Positions 13,402 to 25,499 of a stretch of 64,000 bases of DNA are shown one piece after another. Where the stretch lies: positions 2,370,340-2,434,339 of the forward strand of contig VJWN01000001.1 in NCBI GenBank assembly GCA_007644065.1. Direction: 5' to 3'. Origin of the DNA: Margaritispora aquatica (Eukaryota > Ascomycota > Leotiomycetes > Helotiales > Discinellaceae). Made by a program: the position numbers and the translations under genes. Below the pieces are notes generated by a model. That model was not told the DNA's origin, did not search any database, and saw only the letters and a program-made list of their open reading frames with translations. The number at the start of each line of letters is the position of its first letter. The first letter of the stretch is position 1.

Positions 13402-16400
13402 ATTTAGGAAATTGTCTTGTAGGGCCAATGAGCTGGGTCGTCGGTGTTCATGAATTCGGACTTGTCGTTGAGGGAAAGCTGGTGAAAAAGTTCTTGCTCT
13501 GCTTCTGGAGTTGTCACCCTGTCATGTGATAGACTTGAATGTAATAATCAGTTAGGGGATGGATACATGATGGAGTTTTCACCGGCATCGGCGTTTCTGC
13601 ATTTGATGCACGCATCATGCATAAGATATGGAGTTTATATGGTTATCTCGAGATTGCAAGAACACTTCCCTGCGTATCAGCATGAACCGCACAGTAATCA
13701 AATTAAAATACCTTTCTAAGGTCTTCATTCTCAAAACTTCAGTCTGTCTAGATCGGCTTGCAAGTGTTGTTTGTAACAGCCGTATCCGAGATATCGTACG
13801 ACTTTCACTTCCTTGGCGTGTAGCAATCCGGCATCGCGCTTTGTGTGGTGCTTAGTTATACCAACTTACATCATCTTCAGATCTGCTATGTGGTTGGGTA
13901 ATAAACGAACATGCAGTCCGTGGTTGAGGTACAAGTTTTGGTTTACTAATCTGTTCTGCTTGTGATTCTCAACTTGATAGGATAGGGAAATTCTTTATAC
14001 TTGGGTTGTGCAGAACTCTGAAGGGTTGAGCCATGGCGGATGTGGTAGTTCGCGAGTTAACACTTATGGAAATACTTGTCGATCTTTTAGACCTCTAAGC
14101 AAACCAAATCCTCTGCTCAAATTGAGCCAAACACTTGAAGTGACATCTTCACAGCATGGAGATTTGTCTCGCTTAACACATACTTAAACGCTTCCACTTC
14201 TCAAATTGCCTAGGAGGAAAACAAACGTTGATGACTTTGAAATGACCGGGCTTTGTTCCGAGAAGAACTTCTCACGATTATTTGTATATAGTTCTTGTCT
14301 TTCATTTTCTGTTGGGCTTTGCGTTTCTCTTACCGGCAAGTAGAATACCTCAGACTGAACCGGGAAGTCATCATGCCGTCATATTATTTAGTCACGTGCC
14401 GACAACACTTTCTATTGTTGTCCATTCATTCTCTCCATGGCGAGGTTTATTTCCTCAACGACATCTCATTCCACTATCAAAACTTCTCAAAATTCTCTTA
14501 ACAACATTCCGACATGAATAGAATTACAGTCAAAGATGAGCTTCGGCAGGAAAGCACTCTATCCACAATGATTCCCATCGACGTAGCACAGCGACATGAT
14601 GACGAGCAGATTTACTCGGCAAGGTGCAGAATCTCAAAGCTTTACGAGTTCATTCGACCTGTCATCTCAGGGGCATGCAGCGAAACAGAGAAAGGCAGAA
14701 CACAGTGTTCACGACGGGCCTCACCCGTCTCCACATGTCACCACTCTTCATCCATTTCCTCGCAGACGCATCAAAAATACGCATTTAGTCCTGGCACGTT
14801 GCAGTACACCAGACCATCAGGAAGTCCATGCCCAGACAAGTCGCAGCTATATCGTCAATCAAATGACAACAGCCGTGGATCTTGATCTTCCCGGCTAACC
14901 TCCACGTTCAACATGTTTGAGACATCATCAAACATTGGCATTGCATTTGATAAGGGGATGCATTTAGATTAACAAGTTGAGCAGTATTCTTATCTCGCCT
15001 CAAGATGAGCAACACATTTCAATTCGTATCCCAGCAACAGGTCACCAGGTCTGGTTGCCAGCCTCTCACTGCCAGAGTGCGTTCTTTAGAGGCAAGTTAT
15101 ATGATTCGTACCACAGAACGCCCGCCTGTGGTGGGAAGGTTACAGTACACCCTCCTCCAAATAGATAATGCTGCCCAGCTGTGCTGTAATGCAAATGCAA
15201 AGGCAAATACGGTAAAATATCCATACGCCCTGACAACAAAGGCAGAATGGCTTGAGGGCAGCCCAAAATGGCAAGAAAAGAGGGTTCGCATGGTGGCAAC
15301 CGCCACCTGTCCGCCTCTATCGGAAGGAATCCTGAATATGTGTGCTGAATGCGTTCTTTAATGCTCTATTTCTGATGCTGAGGTTTGCCGGTTAATTCTC
15401 TCATTGGTGCTATTTATTACCGAATAACATGAAAAACAATTTTAGGACAGCCATCTAGCAATATTGGCGCATCAATCGGTTGTTCAAGACATTTCAGATG
15501 TTCTCACGATGTTCTAGAAGCCTATCAGAAATGCCAGGACAACACCTTCACTTACGATGATCCTACAATTATTATTACTATTATTGCTATGCAGAGGAGG
15601 ATCCTTATGCGTCAGATACCTAGTTACAGCGGCTGCTTGGATAACAGAAACGGCAAAACCAACCCCCCACCTACAAACCATCTGGTACGGTGATGCATCT
15701 CGGTGGTACCATACCAGCGGTATCTACAACACAACCAATTAGCGATTGAATTGCATCAAGAGTTTCTCTTGACTCTTGGAATGGTCTCTTCGCTCCACCT
15801 TTCTCACACGTTGCGGAGCACTCGCCTCGTGGTGAATTTGTCTCAAAAGCGTCGAGTGCCTCACCCGATCAAGCCGTGGCTACCTCCATATTCTGTTTGT
15901 GCTCCTGTCCTCCACGCGATCGTGAGCTCCTGTGAGCTTGTACTTCGGGTGTTCCCACGTTGTCACCGGTGCATCGAGAGGATCAAATGCACGCACACAT
16001 CAAAGCCAAGATGCCCATGGTTTAGCTTGCGCAAAATCGGTCATAGTCGAGCAGGATCTGCGTTTAGCCTGACTCCGAACTGTGCGACGGCTCGAACCGC
16101 TACGTTTCGCGGTTCGACGGAGCAGTACAAGAGGCCACCGACTACCGTGAGGCTGCAGTATGGGAAGTATACAGCAAATGAAATGTGTGGTGAAGAATGC
16201 CCGAAGAGAGGACTTCCTGCGAAGTACGGTGCTGGGAAGTGAAGAAGGAAGACCTTGGACTCTGTGAACATATTCGAGATGACTGTCTCAATTTTCAAAA
16301 AGCCTAGCTGACCTCTGAATATCGACTGATCATCCCACGAAATCCGAAAGGTGTGTGGTTCACCAAAAGATTGCAGGGGGTCGCGATAAACCATTGTTTG

Positions 16401-16975
16401 CTTTTTGGGTATGAGGAACAAGACCCCACTGCTGCAACCCCCGCCAGCCTGCAAGCGCCTCTTGCAAGCAGAGAGGCTTGCCCCGAACAACTCTGGCCAC
16501 TTTACTTTGTTTGCCTCACTTCTCGATCTTCTATCCTCAATGAAAGTGTGAGAGGCTTCGACTTTGGGAAGCAGTCCAGCTTTGTGTCCGAGAGCATAGA
16601 AAAAGCGTTCTGCAAGTTACTTCGACTTTCTTTTCGTTTATTTGCTCGCTCATTTACGGACTCTTTCTCCCTCCATTTAGTATTTATTTCTACGACAACA
16701 ACTACTGTACTCACTAGCATTCCCAAGCCTCGCTTTTAAGCCCCATGTCTTCATGCAAGTCCCAGTTCGACACCATCAGGTTTCCTTTAGCCACCAAATG
16801 ATATCTCAGTCTTCAGGGCCCCACTAATCTTGTTTCCCATCCGAGCTCATCCCACGCACTCTAAACACCCCGCTCTCGACGCCTGCCTACTGCTTATCTT
16901 TCACCACTTAAAACACCCAATCATCTCTCGAAATCCTCGCCATTTCGATCTCGACAACTCCTAGACAGGCTGACC
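13402..16975. other. Gene-poor stretch, 3.6 kb
   Basis: No gene is supported. Open frames of up to 179 codons (for example 15703-16242 and 14514-14885) start at non-ATG codons or overlap open frames on other strands and show no domain. A perfect inverted repeat sits at 16093-16116. The last 500 bp before the kinase-like gene are rich in CT tracts, as expected of a fungal promoter and leader. Confidence 0.5.
16093..16116. repeat. Perfect 8-bp inverted repeat with 8-nt loop
   Basis: CGAACCGC (16093-16100) is followed by an 8-nt spacer and its exact complement GCGGTTCG (16109-16116). It could form a hairpin or be a dyad binding site. It lies in non-coding DNA about 860 bp before the kinase-like gene. 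Confidence 0.5.
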
Positions 16976-19069
16976 ATGGAATATCGGCGGACGTCACTGG
17001 TTCTTCACCGGCAGCAGCAAGCTGGCACGACCTCTCATATATACCCCAGCTTCGCCGGAGTCCCAGCTCGTGGTGGAAATGCATATTCATTCGAAATGAC
17101 CAGCATGTGGTGGGATGAGGAACGAATCGATACGACTGTCACGCGACAGTTCGTATTGTCAAATCTTCGACCTGATGAACAAGTCAAGCTTGACGAACCT
17201 CTCAGATTCGGTGATGGTTTAACAGATGATACGTACATGGAATGGATCGAAGAAAAAGCTAAGCGGATATTCTTGGTATTGGTGGATCTGGGCGTACCGG
17301 ATCAGATCTTTGGGGTTATAGATGACTCTTGGGGCGACGACGACCTGCCAATCCCTCTGGACCAAGTTTGGCGTCTTCGGTTAACCTATGATAGAGACGA
17401 GAAACTGGAAAGGAAGTTCTTCCAGCGACAATTCCAATATCTATTAAGGAATATTCAGAAAGGCGATCACCTCATTTACGATGACGAGGAAGTGGTCCCC
17501 CTTGAATTGGCAGACAAGCGTCCAGTGGGTGCGGTTGTGTCTTTTGCTGCCAGCAACATCGAAAAGATACATCTTCCAGGACGACCAGATGATGTCTTCA
17601 TCCGAAGGCGGATTCCCCTCGGAGTAACCCCAGGTCGAATGCCACGAGAAGAGTTCTTGGCTGGATTGGAGTCTCTGAAGACAGTCCAACATGACCATCT
17701 CGCATCTTTATGGGCATCGTATATTCACGAAGGGAGTGGATATGTTATTCTCACTCCAGTAGCGGAAACAAACCTCAAATCTATTCTAACTGTGACACCG
17801 CAATTCCTCAAGATACTTGTTAAGCAAGATCGCCGCATATTGCTGCTCAATTGGCTTCACTGCCTAGCCGATGCCCTTCTGTTCTTGCATGGACGCCAAA
17901 TGGCTCACCGAAACATCAAACCATCCAATGTGATGCTTGACTTCGACAATCACATCTTTCTAGCCGACACCGGCATCTTCTCAACAACCAACATAGCCGG
18001 AGAGAAGCAAGGCTTTGACAAGGAAGTATATGATTATTCGGCTCCTGAGCAACCTGCGCGGCCACCACCAACACCGCAGGTTTCATTTCCAGTGTCCCGC
18101 CCGACTGTAGCAAGGCGGTCTACGGTACGGAGTACTGCATCATACTCAACCTCTATTTATAATACGCACAATGATGCTTCCTCGATACACACCTCATCAA
18201 CTAGCTCGACAGGATCGAACAGTCCTCCAAGACATCACAGCCATTCTCACTCTGGGGTCACCCGATATGATCCCCAAAAAGCAGATATTTTCTCACTCGG
18301 CGCTATCTTCGTCGACATCATCACATTCCTCCTAAAACGCCCTTCTCGGAGCTTTGCTTCTCACCGCGCTGCCAAAAACAAAACACCTGGTCGTGGTGGT
18401 GGACTTCCAGATGGCTCCTTTCACAAAAATCTTGGTCAAGTTGACAGCTGGATTCAAATGTTATCCAAGGATGCCAAAAAGAAGGAGGACAGGGTCTTCA
18501 GAGGCATAATTCCGATCTTGGAATTATGTTCAAAGATGCTGAGCCCTTCTCCAGAATTACGGCCGACTGCACTAGAGGTGCAAGCGACTATGCACACAAT
18601 CTTGAGTGAAGACTGCGGGCTAGGACCAGCTCAAAGTCCAGGGAGCAGAGAGGAGGCAAGAGGCAAGATCCATTGCGAGTCACGGAAAACACGAGAAGCT
18701 GCTTTAGAGTTTGGATTCGATCAGCTACGTCTCGCATCTCAGAGAGCAGCAGCCGAGGCGTGTGCAAGCGTGAATCCCAGTAATGCAAATGTCGGTACGT
18801 TAGGCATCAACGGTGGTGTTATTGCTGGTGTTGTCTACGGCGCTGAAAGGTCACAGAGCATAGTTAGCTCGGTGATGATCCCGGATAGGGAGCAGTGGAA
18901 TGGGCGTGTTGGCTCACGGGGAGCAGATGGTAATTGCATTAGTATTGCCACCAAGACAAGTCGGAGCTCGGAAGGGAAGAGCCGTACGTCAAGCGGTAAT
19001 CAGGGTCCTGGAGCGAGGGTCAAGCCGAAGGTCAAGGCGTGGCAAGCGCCTGTGTATGCTGGTGAGTGA
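16976..19069 (+). CDS. Protein-kinase-fold protein with degenerate catalytic motifs (predicted pseudokinase)
   Basis: 697 residues if read without splicing. Residues about 185-600 have a kinase layout, but key positions differ. The catalytic loop reads HRNIKPSN (311-318; Asn for the catalytic Asp), the DFG position reads DTG (331-333), and no VAIK-type lysine is evident in the strand around 207-214. An SAPEQ motif (355-359) marks the activation-segment end. A Ser/Thr/Pro-rich insert of about 80 residues separates it from helix F. The N-terminal 180 residues form a separate region conserved-looking around 'MTSMWWDEERID', so Met41 (17096) may be the true start. A 57-nt intron (19062-19118, GTGAGT...TTCTGCAG) could replace the last two residues by EISFA and move the stop to 19135. 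It is probably a scaffold or nucleotide sensor rather than an enzyme. Confidence 0.8.
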   Translation: MEYRRTSLVLHRQQQAGTTSHIYPSFAGVPARGGNAYSFEMTSMWWDEERIDTTVTRQFVLSNLRPDEQVKLDEPLRFGDGLTDDTYMEWIEEKAKRIFLVLVDLGVPDQIFGVIDDSWGDDDLPIPLDQVWRLRLTYDRDEKLERKFFQRQFQYLLRNIQKGDHLIYDDEEVVPLELADKRPVGAVVSFAASNIEKIHLPGRPDDVFIRRRIPLGVTPGRMPREEFLAGLESLKTVQHDHLASLWASYIHEGSGYVILTPVAETNLKSILTVTPQFLKILVKQDRRILLLNWLHCLADALLFLHGRQMAHRNIKPSNVMLDFDNHIFLADTGIFSTTNIAGEKQGFDKEVYDYSAPEQPARPPPTPQVSFPVSRPTVARRSTVRSTASYSTSIYNTHNDASSIHTSSTSSTGSNSPPRHHSHSHSGVTRYDPQKADIFSLGAIFVDIITFLLKRPSRSFASHRAAKNKTPGRGGGLPDGSFHKNLGQVDSWIQMLSKDAKKKEDRVFRGIIPILELCSKMLSPSPELRPTALEVQATMHTILSEDCGLGPAQSPGSREEARGKIHCESRKTREAALEFGFDQLRLASQRAAAEACASVNPSNANVGTLGINGGVIAGVVYGAERSQSIVSSVMIPDREQWNGRVGSRGADGNCISIATKTSRSSEGKSRTSSGNQGPGARVKPKVKAWQAPVYAGE

Positions 19070-19135
19070 GAATGATATCTTACTTGAATGAGACTGAAGC
19101 TAATGTTTACTTCTGCAGAAATAAGTTTTGCATAG

Positions 19136-20850
19136 GTTTTCGTATGGCGGTGAATATATTCTTCTTGAGTCAGAAGTATGATACGATGATCTGAGCGCCA
19201 ATGTGTCGAAGCAGGGGTGGCCAAAAAGCAAAGGAGATAGGACAGGGGTTGTGGAATCCGACCAAGCAAGTGACAGAATCGACAGTAATTGAGATGTGAT
19301 GGATTGGAGATATTGAGAAGGGCCAACAGGGCCGAGATTTACGATTTGAATCATGAAGACTATGAATATTAGGGGCGCGTGGGAGGCAAGCTGGACAAGC
19401 ATTGACTCTCGGGGATTCTGCCGGAGTATCTTACGAGGGGAGGTAGATCATTGATTGACTCACGCGGCAATATTGAGCTACGCAGGCATTCAGGAGTTTG
19501 TTTTCGGTACGGGATCTAATACTGCTTTTTCTTCTTCCCTTTCTAGCGAATAGGCGTGCGGAAGTCTCTAATTTTGGAGCAAAATGGAGAAGCGTTGTGT
19601 CTGGCCAGTTGGCTTGCTGCTTGAAGAGGGTATTGTTGCGTTGGGGGGTTGTTTGCCTATTGGATGGATATTGTGTTGGTATTTGTTGGTGTAGAGTATC
19701 CGAGAATTTAGAGACGGGGTTAGAAGGCAGGGACCCCTTTGGTCAGAAGTACGGAGTGGAAGGGTTGGGTAGAGGGGAAAGAGAATGAAAAGAGCGGACG
19801 GAAAGGGTATGTGAAACAGAGAAAATATCGTTGGAGAGTTAGTAGGTGAATGGAAAAGGAGGAAAGGAGGGCGATGACACAGATAGCTGGCAGAGAATTA
19901 GGAATAATCTTCAATCGTGGAATCCATATGACGTTGATGACGTCTATTCACTTGTAACTTTTCTGATTTACAATTCTCAAGTGCTTTCTTGGGATGGCAT
20001 CTCCTCCAATCCATTCGCGAATCTTTGTACACCCCACTGCTTTGCTCACTCTATCGCCCCTCATAACCCATCAAACCGGCTGTCGAGATATTTTTGGCGA
20101 GAAAGCTGAATAAACAAATGGTGGGTGAGTCTTAAGCGAGAGTCAGTGATATAGGTAGGTACTAATGGAGTTGATTCCCGTTCACCCATCACGCGAGGAG
20201 GTTTATGGGATTGGAATATTTGACTCATTTTTCTCGTATGTGCGGATTCGAGTATGTTCTTATAATTTTTCGATAGTGTGTATAAGAAACGCAGGATGAG
20301 CTTGAGTAGAGTGGGTAGGTAGGTAGGTAAATCTCACCTTGGTGCGAGTAGATGGAACTTATTTTCATTTATTCAATTATCATACTACTAACAAGCTTTG
20401 ATTTCCTTTCACTTCGCTCAGGTCATGCATATATGGTATGCTCGATTTCTTAACTGCCCACCCACTAAATGGCTGGTATCTGACGCAACATGAAGGGTTT
20501 CTCGTTCTCCTTTGCTACGCGAAAGTCGTAGACCATACAAATCACAACTTTCATGATATTTTGGATGCTCACAGTGTTAGCCGGACCTTCAGTAAAGACG
20601 ACTGGAGCATGTTGATAGGATATTGATTTTTTTTCTCTCGGGGACTGCGTTCTATAAATGGACGGGTGCGTTCTAGTCTATTGATGCATTCTATCCTGCA
20701 ACAGGCAGTTCAACGCATTTGTCCCCAGTCTATCTGCATCTGCATACGCCTTGTCATCCATACTTCGCATGTGCGAGCCTAGTTCCTCCCGTTTGGTTCA
20801 TTCATAACACCCATATGCTTTTTCACCTGACCGCCTTTTTCTCAAGCTGC
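19136..20850. other. Intergenic region, 1.7 kb
   Basis: Convergent space between the kinase-like gene (+) and the histidine phosphatase (-). No gene is supported. It contains a (GGTA)4 tetranucleotide run at 20314-20329 and AT-rich patches. Short open frames here have no domain content. Confidence 0.5.
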
Positions 20851-22558
20851 TCAATAGACACTGCCTCGGACGCTCTTCTCAAACTTCTCTTGTTCCTTCA
20901 GAACTTGACCCATATCCCCAATCTCATCTTCGCCCTCGCTTCCGGCATCACTACCCACATCAACCTGATCTCCAAGAGCATCGGCCATAGCGCTTCGGCC
21001 CATTCCACTTTCCTCTCTGCCTCTACCCGCGACTTTGGCACCAATCATTTTTCCGTGACCTGCACCAGTCCGATGCGCTTGTCCCGGCTTCCCAACCTTC
21101 AGTTTCCGCTTCAGCAAGTCCTCCTCCGAGACTTCGGTATCACTTCCTGCCTGGCTTGTGTTCCCGCTTGCTGAACCGCCAAAGTCCCGGCCTGCAGATT
21201 TGACGAGAATGTGAGCAGGGTCGCCACGTGCATTGGGTGATTTGAGATGTGATCGCATCCTGTCTTCTACGGAGATAAATGAGGGTGTTCCGTCGGGCGA
21301 AGATACCATTTCGTCTAGACTCTTCTGGACATCAACTGTTACCTGTCCAGGTGGTGCGCCTACTCTACCTCTTGGGTCATCTTCATCTTCGTCGCTTGAA
21401 GACTGCCAACGTCGCGATGCAGGGCGTCGAACTTGTATGGGATCTATTGGCGAAGTGCCAGAGGGGAATGAGTTCATACGGCCATTAAGCTGCATGGCGT
21501 GCATGCTATTCTCCTTTTTGAAATAGTGTTTGCCGTGATCACATCCATTAGGGCAGCCGCCCCACTTCTTTCGTGTAGGTACCGGAGATACTGATCCAAC
21601 TGTCAAAGCGTCAGTCGCCAGAAGCAATTTCTTCTCCTTTTCTTTATCTTTCTCTGATACGGGCGTTGAAGATGTGCTGTTGGGTAAGGATGCCTTTTCT
21701 TTGGCAACTGCAGCGGCAAGTCGTTCTCTTTTGAGTTCTGACCATGTTCGTAAGTTATTTTCGAGGATATATTTGCCCGAGTCTTCTTTTTTACGCATGA
21801 TAAGGAACTCGCAGTGGTTGACATTTCTGAGATCTTCAAAATACTCAACACTGAAGTGATACCACTTCATCAGGAAAACACGCGACATGAGACCATGAGT
21901 TACTATACAAAATTAGTATGTGATTTCCCAAACAATGAAATAACTTACCTAGCACGCAAACGCTTGCGCAGTCCTCCTCTCCGAACTGTCTCCATAAGCT
22001 CTCGTTGAAGCCACTGACTCTGTCGTATGCGTCCGCTGCGGACTCTCCATTTGGTATCCGGTAGAAGAAATGTCCATAATCTGCCCGCTCCTGCCACATC
22101 CTCTCCATTTCTGCACTACATGGCTGAAAGTTTCCAAAATCCTGCTCTCTCAGCCTAGGTTCCTCATAGACTTTTATGGACTTCTTAGGGAACGGAGAAG
22201 GAGAAGGATCGTCTGAGGTGAGAGTGGCAAGTATGCCTTCAGTAGTTTCGCGAGTGCGGCGGTATGGAGAGGTGAAGAAGTGGAGGGTGTCGTCGGCTCG
22301 CAGAAGACTTCGCAGACGCCTGCCTGCATCATAGGCTTGATCCCAGCCCTCGGAGGTGAGTTTGACCCTATGATCTGGAATGGTCTGGTGTATATCGCGA
22401 TTTTCTGAACGAGAGTCAGCATGAGGCTTTTTCCATCATGGCATTTACACTCTGCTACAATCGCATAGACTGAATACTGAATAGGTATAAGTAAGCTACT
22501 CACTGTTTCCTTCTGACTGCGCATGGCGAATCAGGATAATGAGACGAGGTCTACCCAT
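20851..22558 (-). CDS. Phosphoglycerate-mutase-like histidine phosphatase with long disordered tail
   Basis: Predicted 520 residues from exons 22558-22504, 22404-21949 and 21902-20851; introns of 99 and 46 nt have GTGAGT and GTAAGT donors. The RHxxSEGN signature at residues 11-18 (RHAQSEGN) carries the phospho-accepting His12. 'TSPYRRTRET' supplies the second arginine region, and 'VTHGLMSR' the late catalytic His, split by intron 2. This is the complete branch-1 histidine phosphatase set, so the enzyme should be active. About 280 residues of charged, Ser-rich, low-complexity sequence follow, with a 'GGCPNGCDHGKHYF' stretch. The overall form resembles the fungal Det1-like phosphatases linked to sterol transport, but the assignment to that group is inference. 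Confidence 0.88.
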
Positions 22559-23755
22559 CGTGACTGTTTGTTTGCCTTGTATCTACTGTTATGTTGTATG
22601 CACTTGCAGAGCGAAGCTGGAGTTGGAATGGTTGTTAGGATGAGAGTAGAGTCAAGAGTGGCAGACAGGATACTAATATCAATGAATAAGAAGTTGGGAA
22701 ATTCTTTGGATTGAAGAATTCGAATGTGATTCTGAAACTGATCTGGTCTGATTTATCTGTCTGCTCTGTGTGTATATGACTCCACTCGTATCAAACCGTC
22801 AAGAAGTTGAAATGTTTCAGCCGAGGGGTCAATGGTGGGTGGTAGTGGGTGGGTGGATAGTGGGTGGTGGTGGTAAGAGAGAGAGAGGCTTATCGATAGA
22901 GAATCTTGCCGCCACCGCCTTCTCCCAGGCCATTAGATATCCTGTGATTGGGCAGTGTCAGCGCCTAAGACTTACCGAAGAAGTGCTCCGAACATTTCGC
23001 TGAATTCGCGAGATGGCGTCAGCTAAGGTATCACATCATCACATCCACATACAAGCCCAGAGAAGAAGCCAAGTGCAAGTGTACTAAGCTAGTACCACAC
23101 AATGATATTATTGATAATTGCTATTAAGTCGTACATATCGCGAGGGTGGTCTTAAGGGCTACTCTGTCTCACATAAGAACTTTTTTGTTGTTGCAAAGTC
23201 ATCGTGTGCTTCATTCTGATGTCAACGCGGGATCAACATTTCCTTTCATAAATCATGTTCAAGCAAGGTCAAAGTCGACCGCGAGTTACCTCTACATATC
23301 TACATACATCTCCTCAGAGGTCCATTGTTGGAAAAATATACCAAAACTATATCAATATGTACAATCTTAGTGCTAAGGCCATGTTGGACCGCTCTGTGGA
23401 ACAACCTGAGCTGCACCGTTGCTGGAAATATTGATTTCAAGCTTTCACACCACCACACGTTCCTTCAAGGTAGGCTCAAAGAATGTTAGTTAGCATACAT
23501 TTCACCTTGCTAATCGTATTGTAAATCGCCAAAGTCGCTCGTTCATGGGACAGTCTGCAGGTGTGGCTTGCAGGATATTCGAAAGCGAGAACTTTGTTAG
23601 ATTCTAAACGCGAGAGCTGCTTTACCAGCCCTCTTTGCATCGACGAACTTTGGAAGTGTGCTCCAAGTGGCGTGTCAGTGGAGGAGATACGGTGTAACTC
23701 ATAAATTTCTGATCGGGAATCGAAAATTTCCACCGAGCCTCATCAGTGCGACGCA
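22559..23755. other. Intergenic region, 1.2 kb
   Basis: It holds the promoter of the histidine phosphatase. A G-rich strand segment around 22829-22895 (repeated GGGTGG/GTGGTGG units followed by a GA run) stands out. No gene is supported. Confidence 0.45.
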
Positions 23756-25499
23756 AATATAAGTGTAGCTGATGGATCCTTTTGCGATTACTATGCCAAT
23801 TCCTCATCAAAAACTATTACCAGTTTTACACCTGCGGTAGTCTATTGCTTCTGCCCCTTTTCGGCTCATGTCGTGGGATTTGTTTGGTATGATGGGATCA
23901 TTTCGCTCAATGGTTCCACAGTAGTGTACACTGTCATCGAGGGAACAAATGCGACAATTGGCTCTCGAGTTGTGGCTGCCAACACAAGTGCATATTCCAA
24001 TCTAGATGCATCACTCTCGTCAAAGTTCCGACCTTATGCTATCCTAGCATCCGCCACCATTCTGACTGTTGGTGCCGATTTCAACCTAGCGTAGGCATAT
24101 CGAAATTATTGCCTCTCTACAATTATCTAACTCTTGACAGGACCACGCTTGTTCAGACGCTTACTTATGATCCTGGCTTTTTTCAATTTAACACTACGTC
24201 GTATTTGACTCATAATGGAGTTGTCACTTCGACTTGTGTTTCTGGCGATAATATCCCAGTTCCTTCGAATTTGCCTACGGAGGTTTTACCTATACCTTCA
24301 GCACCGTCACACCGTACGACCATACGTCTGCCCGAGATGCTTACATGTATTCAGTACTATTCCCAGCGTCAATTGCTACCCGTGCCATGGAGAAATACTA
24401 CGCCTGAGCGATAGGAGCGCCAAGCTGCTCCTACATGGATCTTGGCGCAGGAGCTGGGCACCTCAAAGTTCCAGTGTCATTACTGACTACTTCTTCAACC
24501 GTATTCACTACCGCCGCGATAGTTGACAAGCCCACATCTATATCCACACCGACCCCCACCCCTTCGCCTTTGCCTGTGCCAGATCCTAGGCCAACACCCA
24601 CCCCAGTTGTTATCGCATCGGATGGAGGGAGCGGCAGTTCGGAACCAATTACCACAACACAGGTCTTCGGGACCTCCACAGTCCCAGTCGTGATTTTGCC
24701 ATCGAGTTCTGGATTCATTGTTTCATCACAAACCCTCACGGTTAGTAGACCAGCAGCAACTTTCGGTAGCCTCATACTGACCGCAGCTCCAACTGGTTTG
24801 GCACAAGTTCCTACTTCAGAAAATATAGCAGGCTCCGTTCCGATAACTACAACTCAAGTCTTCGACTCAGCAACACTCACGGTCGTCATTTTACCCTCTA
24901 GCTCTGGCTATATGGTGTAATTGACAACCCTCTTCGTTGATAGCCCAGTAGCCACGATCGGGACCTTGACACTCACTGCTGCATCGACTGGACTAGTACA
25001 AATCAGAGATACTGGTAATGTCATCCTGCCTACCTCAAGCGCGTTTCCTTCTTCAACCTAATCTCCGACTTCTACAGAAGGAGTATTAGCTAGTATAATT
25101 CCAAGTCTCCGAGGCATATTCCCATCAACGACAGCACAGATCATCAGCACACAAACATATGCTGTCTCGACCCTTCCCGGCGGCGGAGTTGTTGTAGTTG
25201 GAGACCAGACAATTTCGTTCATCTCCGGGGGTAGCTCGGCTGTTGCTGGGACTCAAACGCTGCTTGTTTGGACTGGGATCGGTGGTGAGGTGGTGGTGGG
25301 AGGAACTACGATCTCGCCTATTTCAGGGGGAAGCGAGACTAGTGCAACGTCAACCATTACTCACAAGAGCAGCGGCGGTTCAATTAAAGTAAATGGAACT
25401 ACTAGCGTTGCTCCGGTGGAGTTCAAAGGAGCAGCGGAAAGACGGGAGGGAAGATGGAGCTATGTTGTTGTGTTGACTTTGGTGGTTATGGCCTTCTGA
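23756..25499 (+). pseudogene. Broken cell-surface protein gene (Ser/Thr-rich, repeat-containing)
   Basis: Protein-like sequence runs from about 23756 (Cys-containing, N-glycosylation-rich) through an apparent intron near 24092-24140, then changes frame around 24280. There is an in-frame stop near 24413. One frame then continues from 24435 to 25499, interrupted by TAA at 24918-24920 and again near 25060. The downstream part has a Thr/Pro/Ser linker and two ~62-residue tandem repeats beginning PITTTQVF. The first stop falls inside repeat 2, where repeat 1 has a TCA serine codon. The C-terminus ends with a hydrophobic run (about 20 residues ending VVMAF), as in GPI-anchor signals. No intact start was found. 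It was probably a GPI-anchored wall protein; now judged non-functional unless the stops are spliced out. Confidence 0.7.
24650..25015 (+). repeat. Two tandem repeats inside the broken surface-protein gene
   Basis: Two consecutive units share the pattern PITTTQVF...VVILPSSSG...TL...P.AT.G.L.LTAA.TGL.Q. The second carries a TAA stop where the first has TCA. Similarity is clear at protein level and partly at DNA level (for example 'acaaccctc'). Confidence 0.6.

Noticed and set aside
14514..14885. 123-codon frame starting at an ATG after a CT-rich tract
   Set aside because: Overlapped by another long frame in the same direction and lacks recognisable features; cannot be separated from chance.
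15703..16242. 179-codon plus-strand frame
   Set aside because: Starts at a non-ATG codon, overlaps an open minus-strand frame and contains no domain.
24435..24920. Intact 161-residue gene within the broken surface-protein locus
   Set aside because: The same frame continues as matching repeat and tail beyond the stop, so it is a fragment of a larger broken gene.
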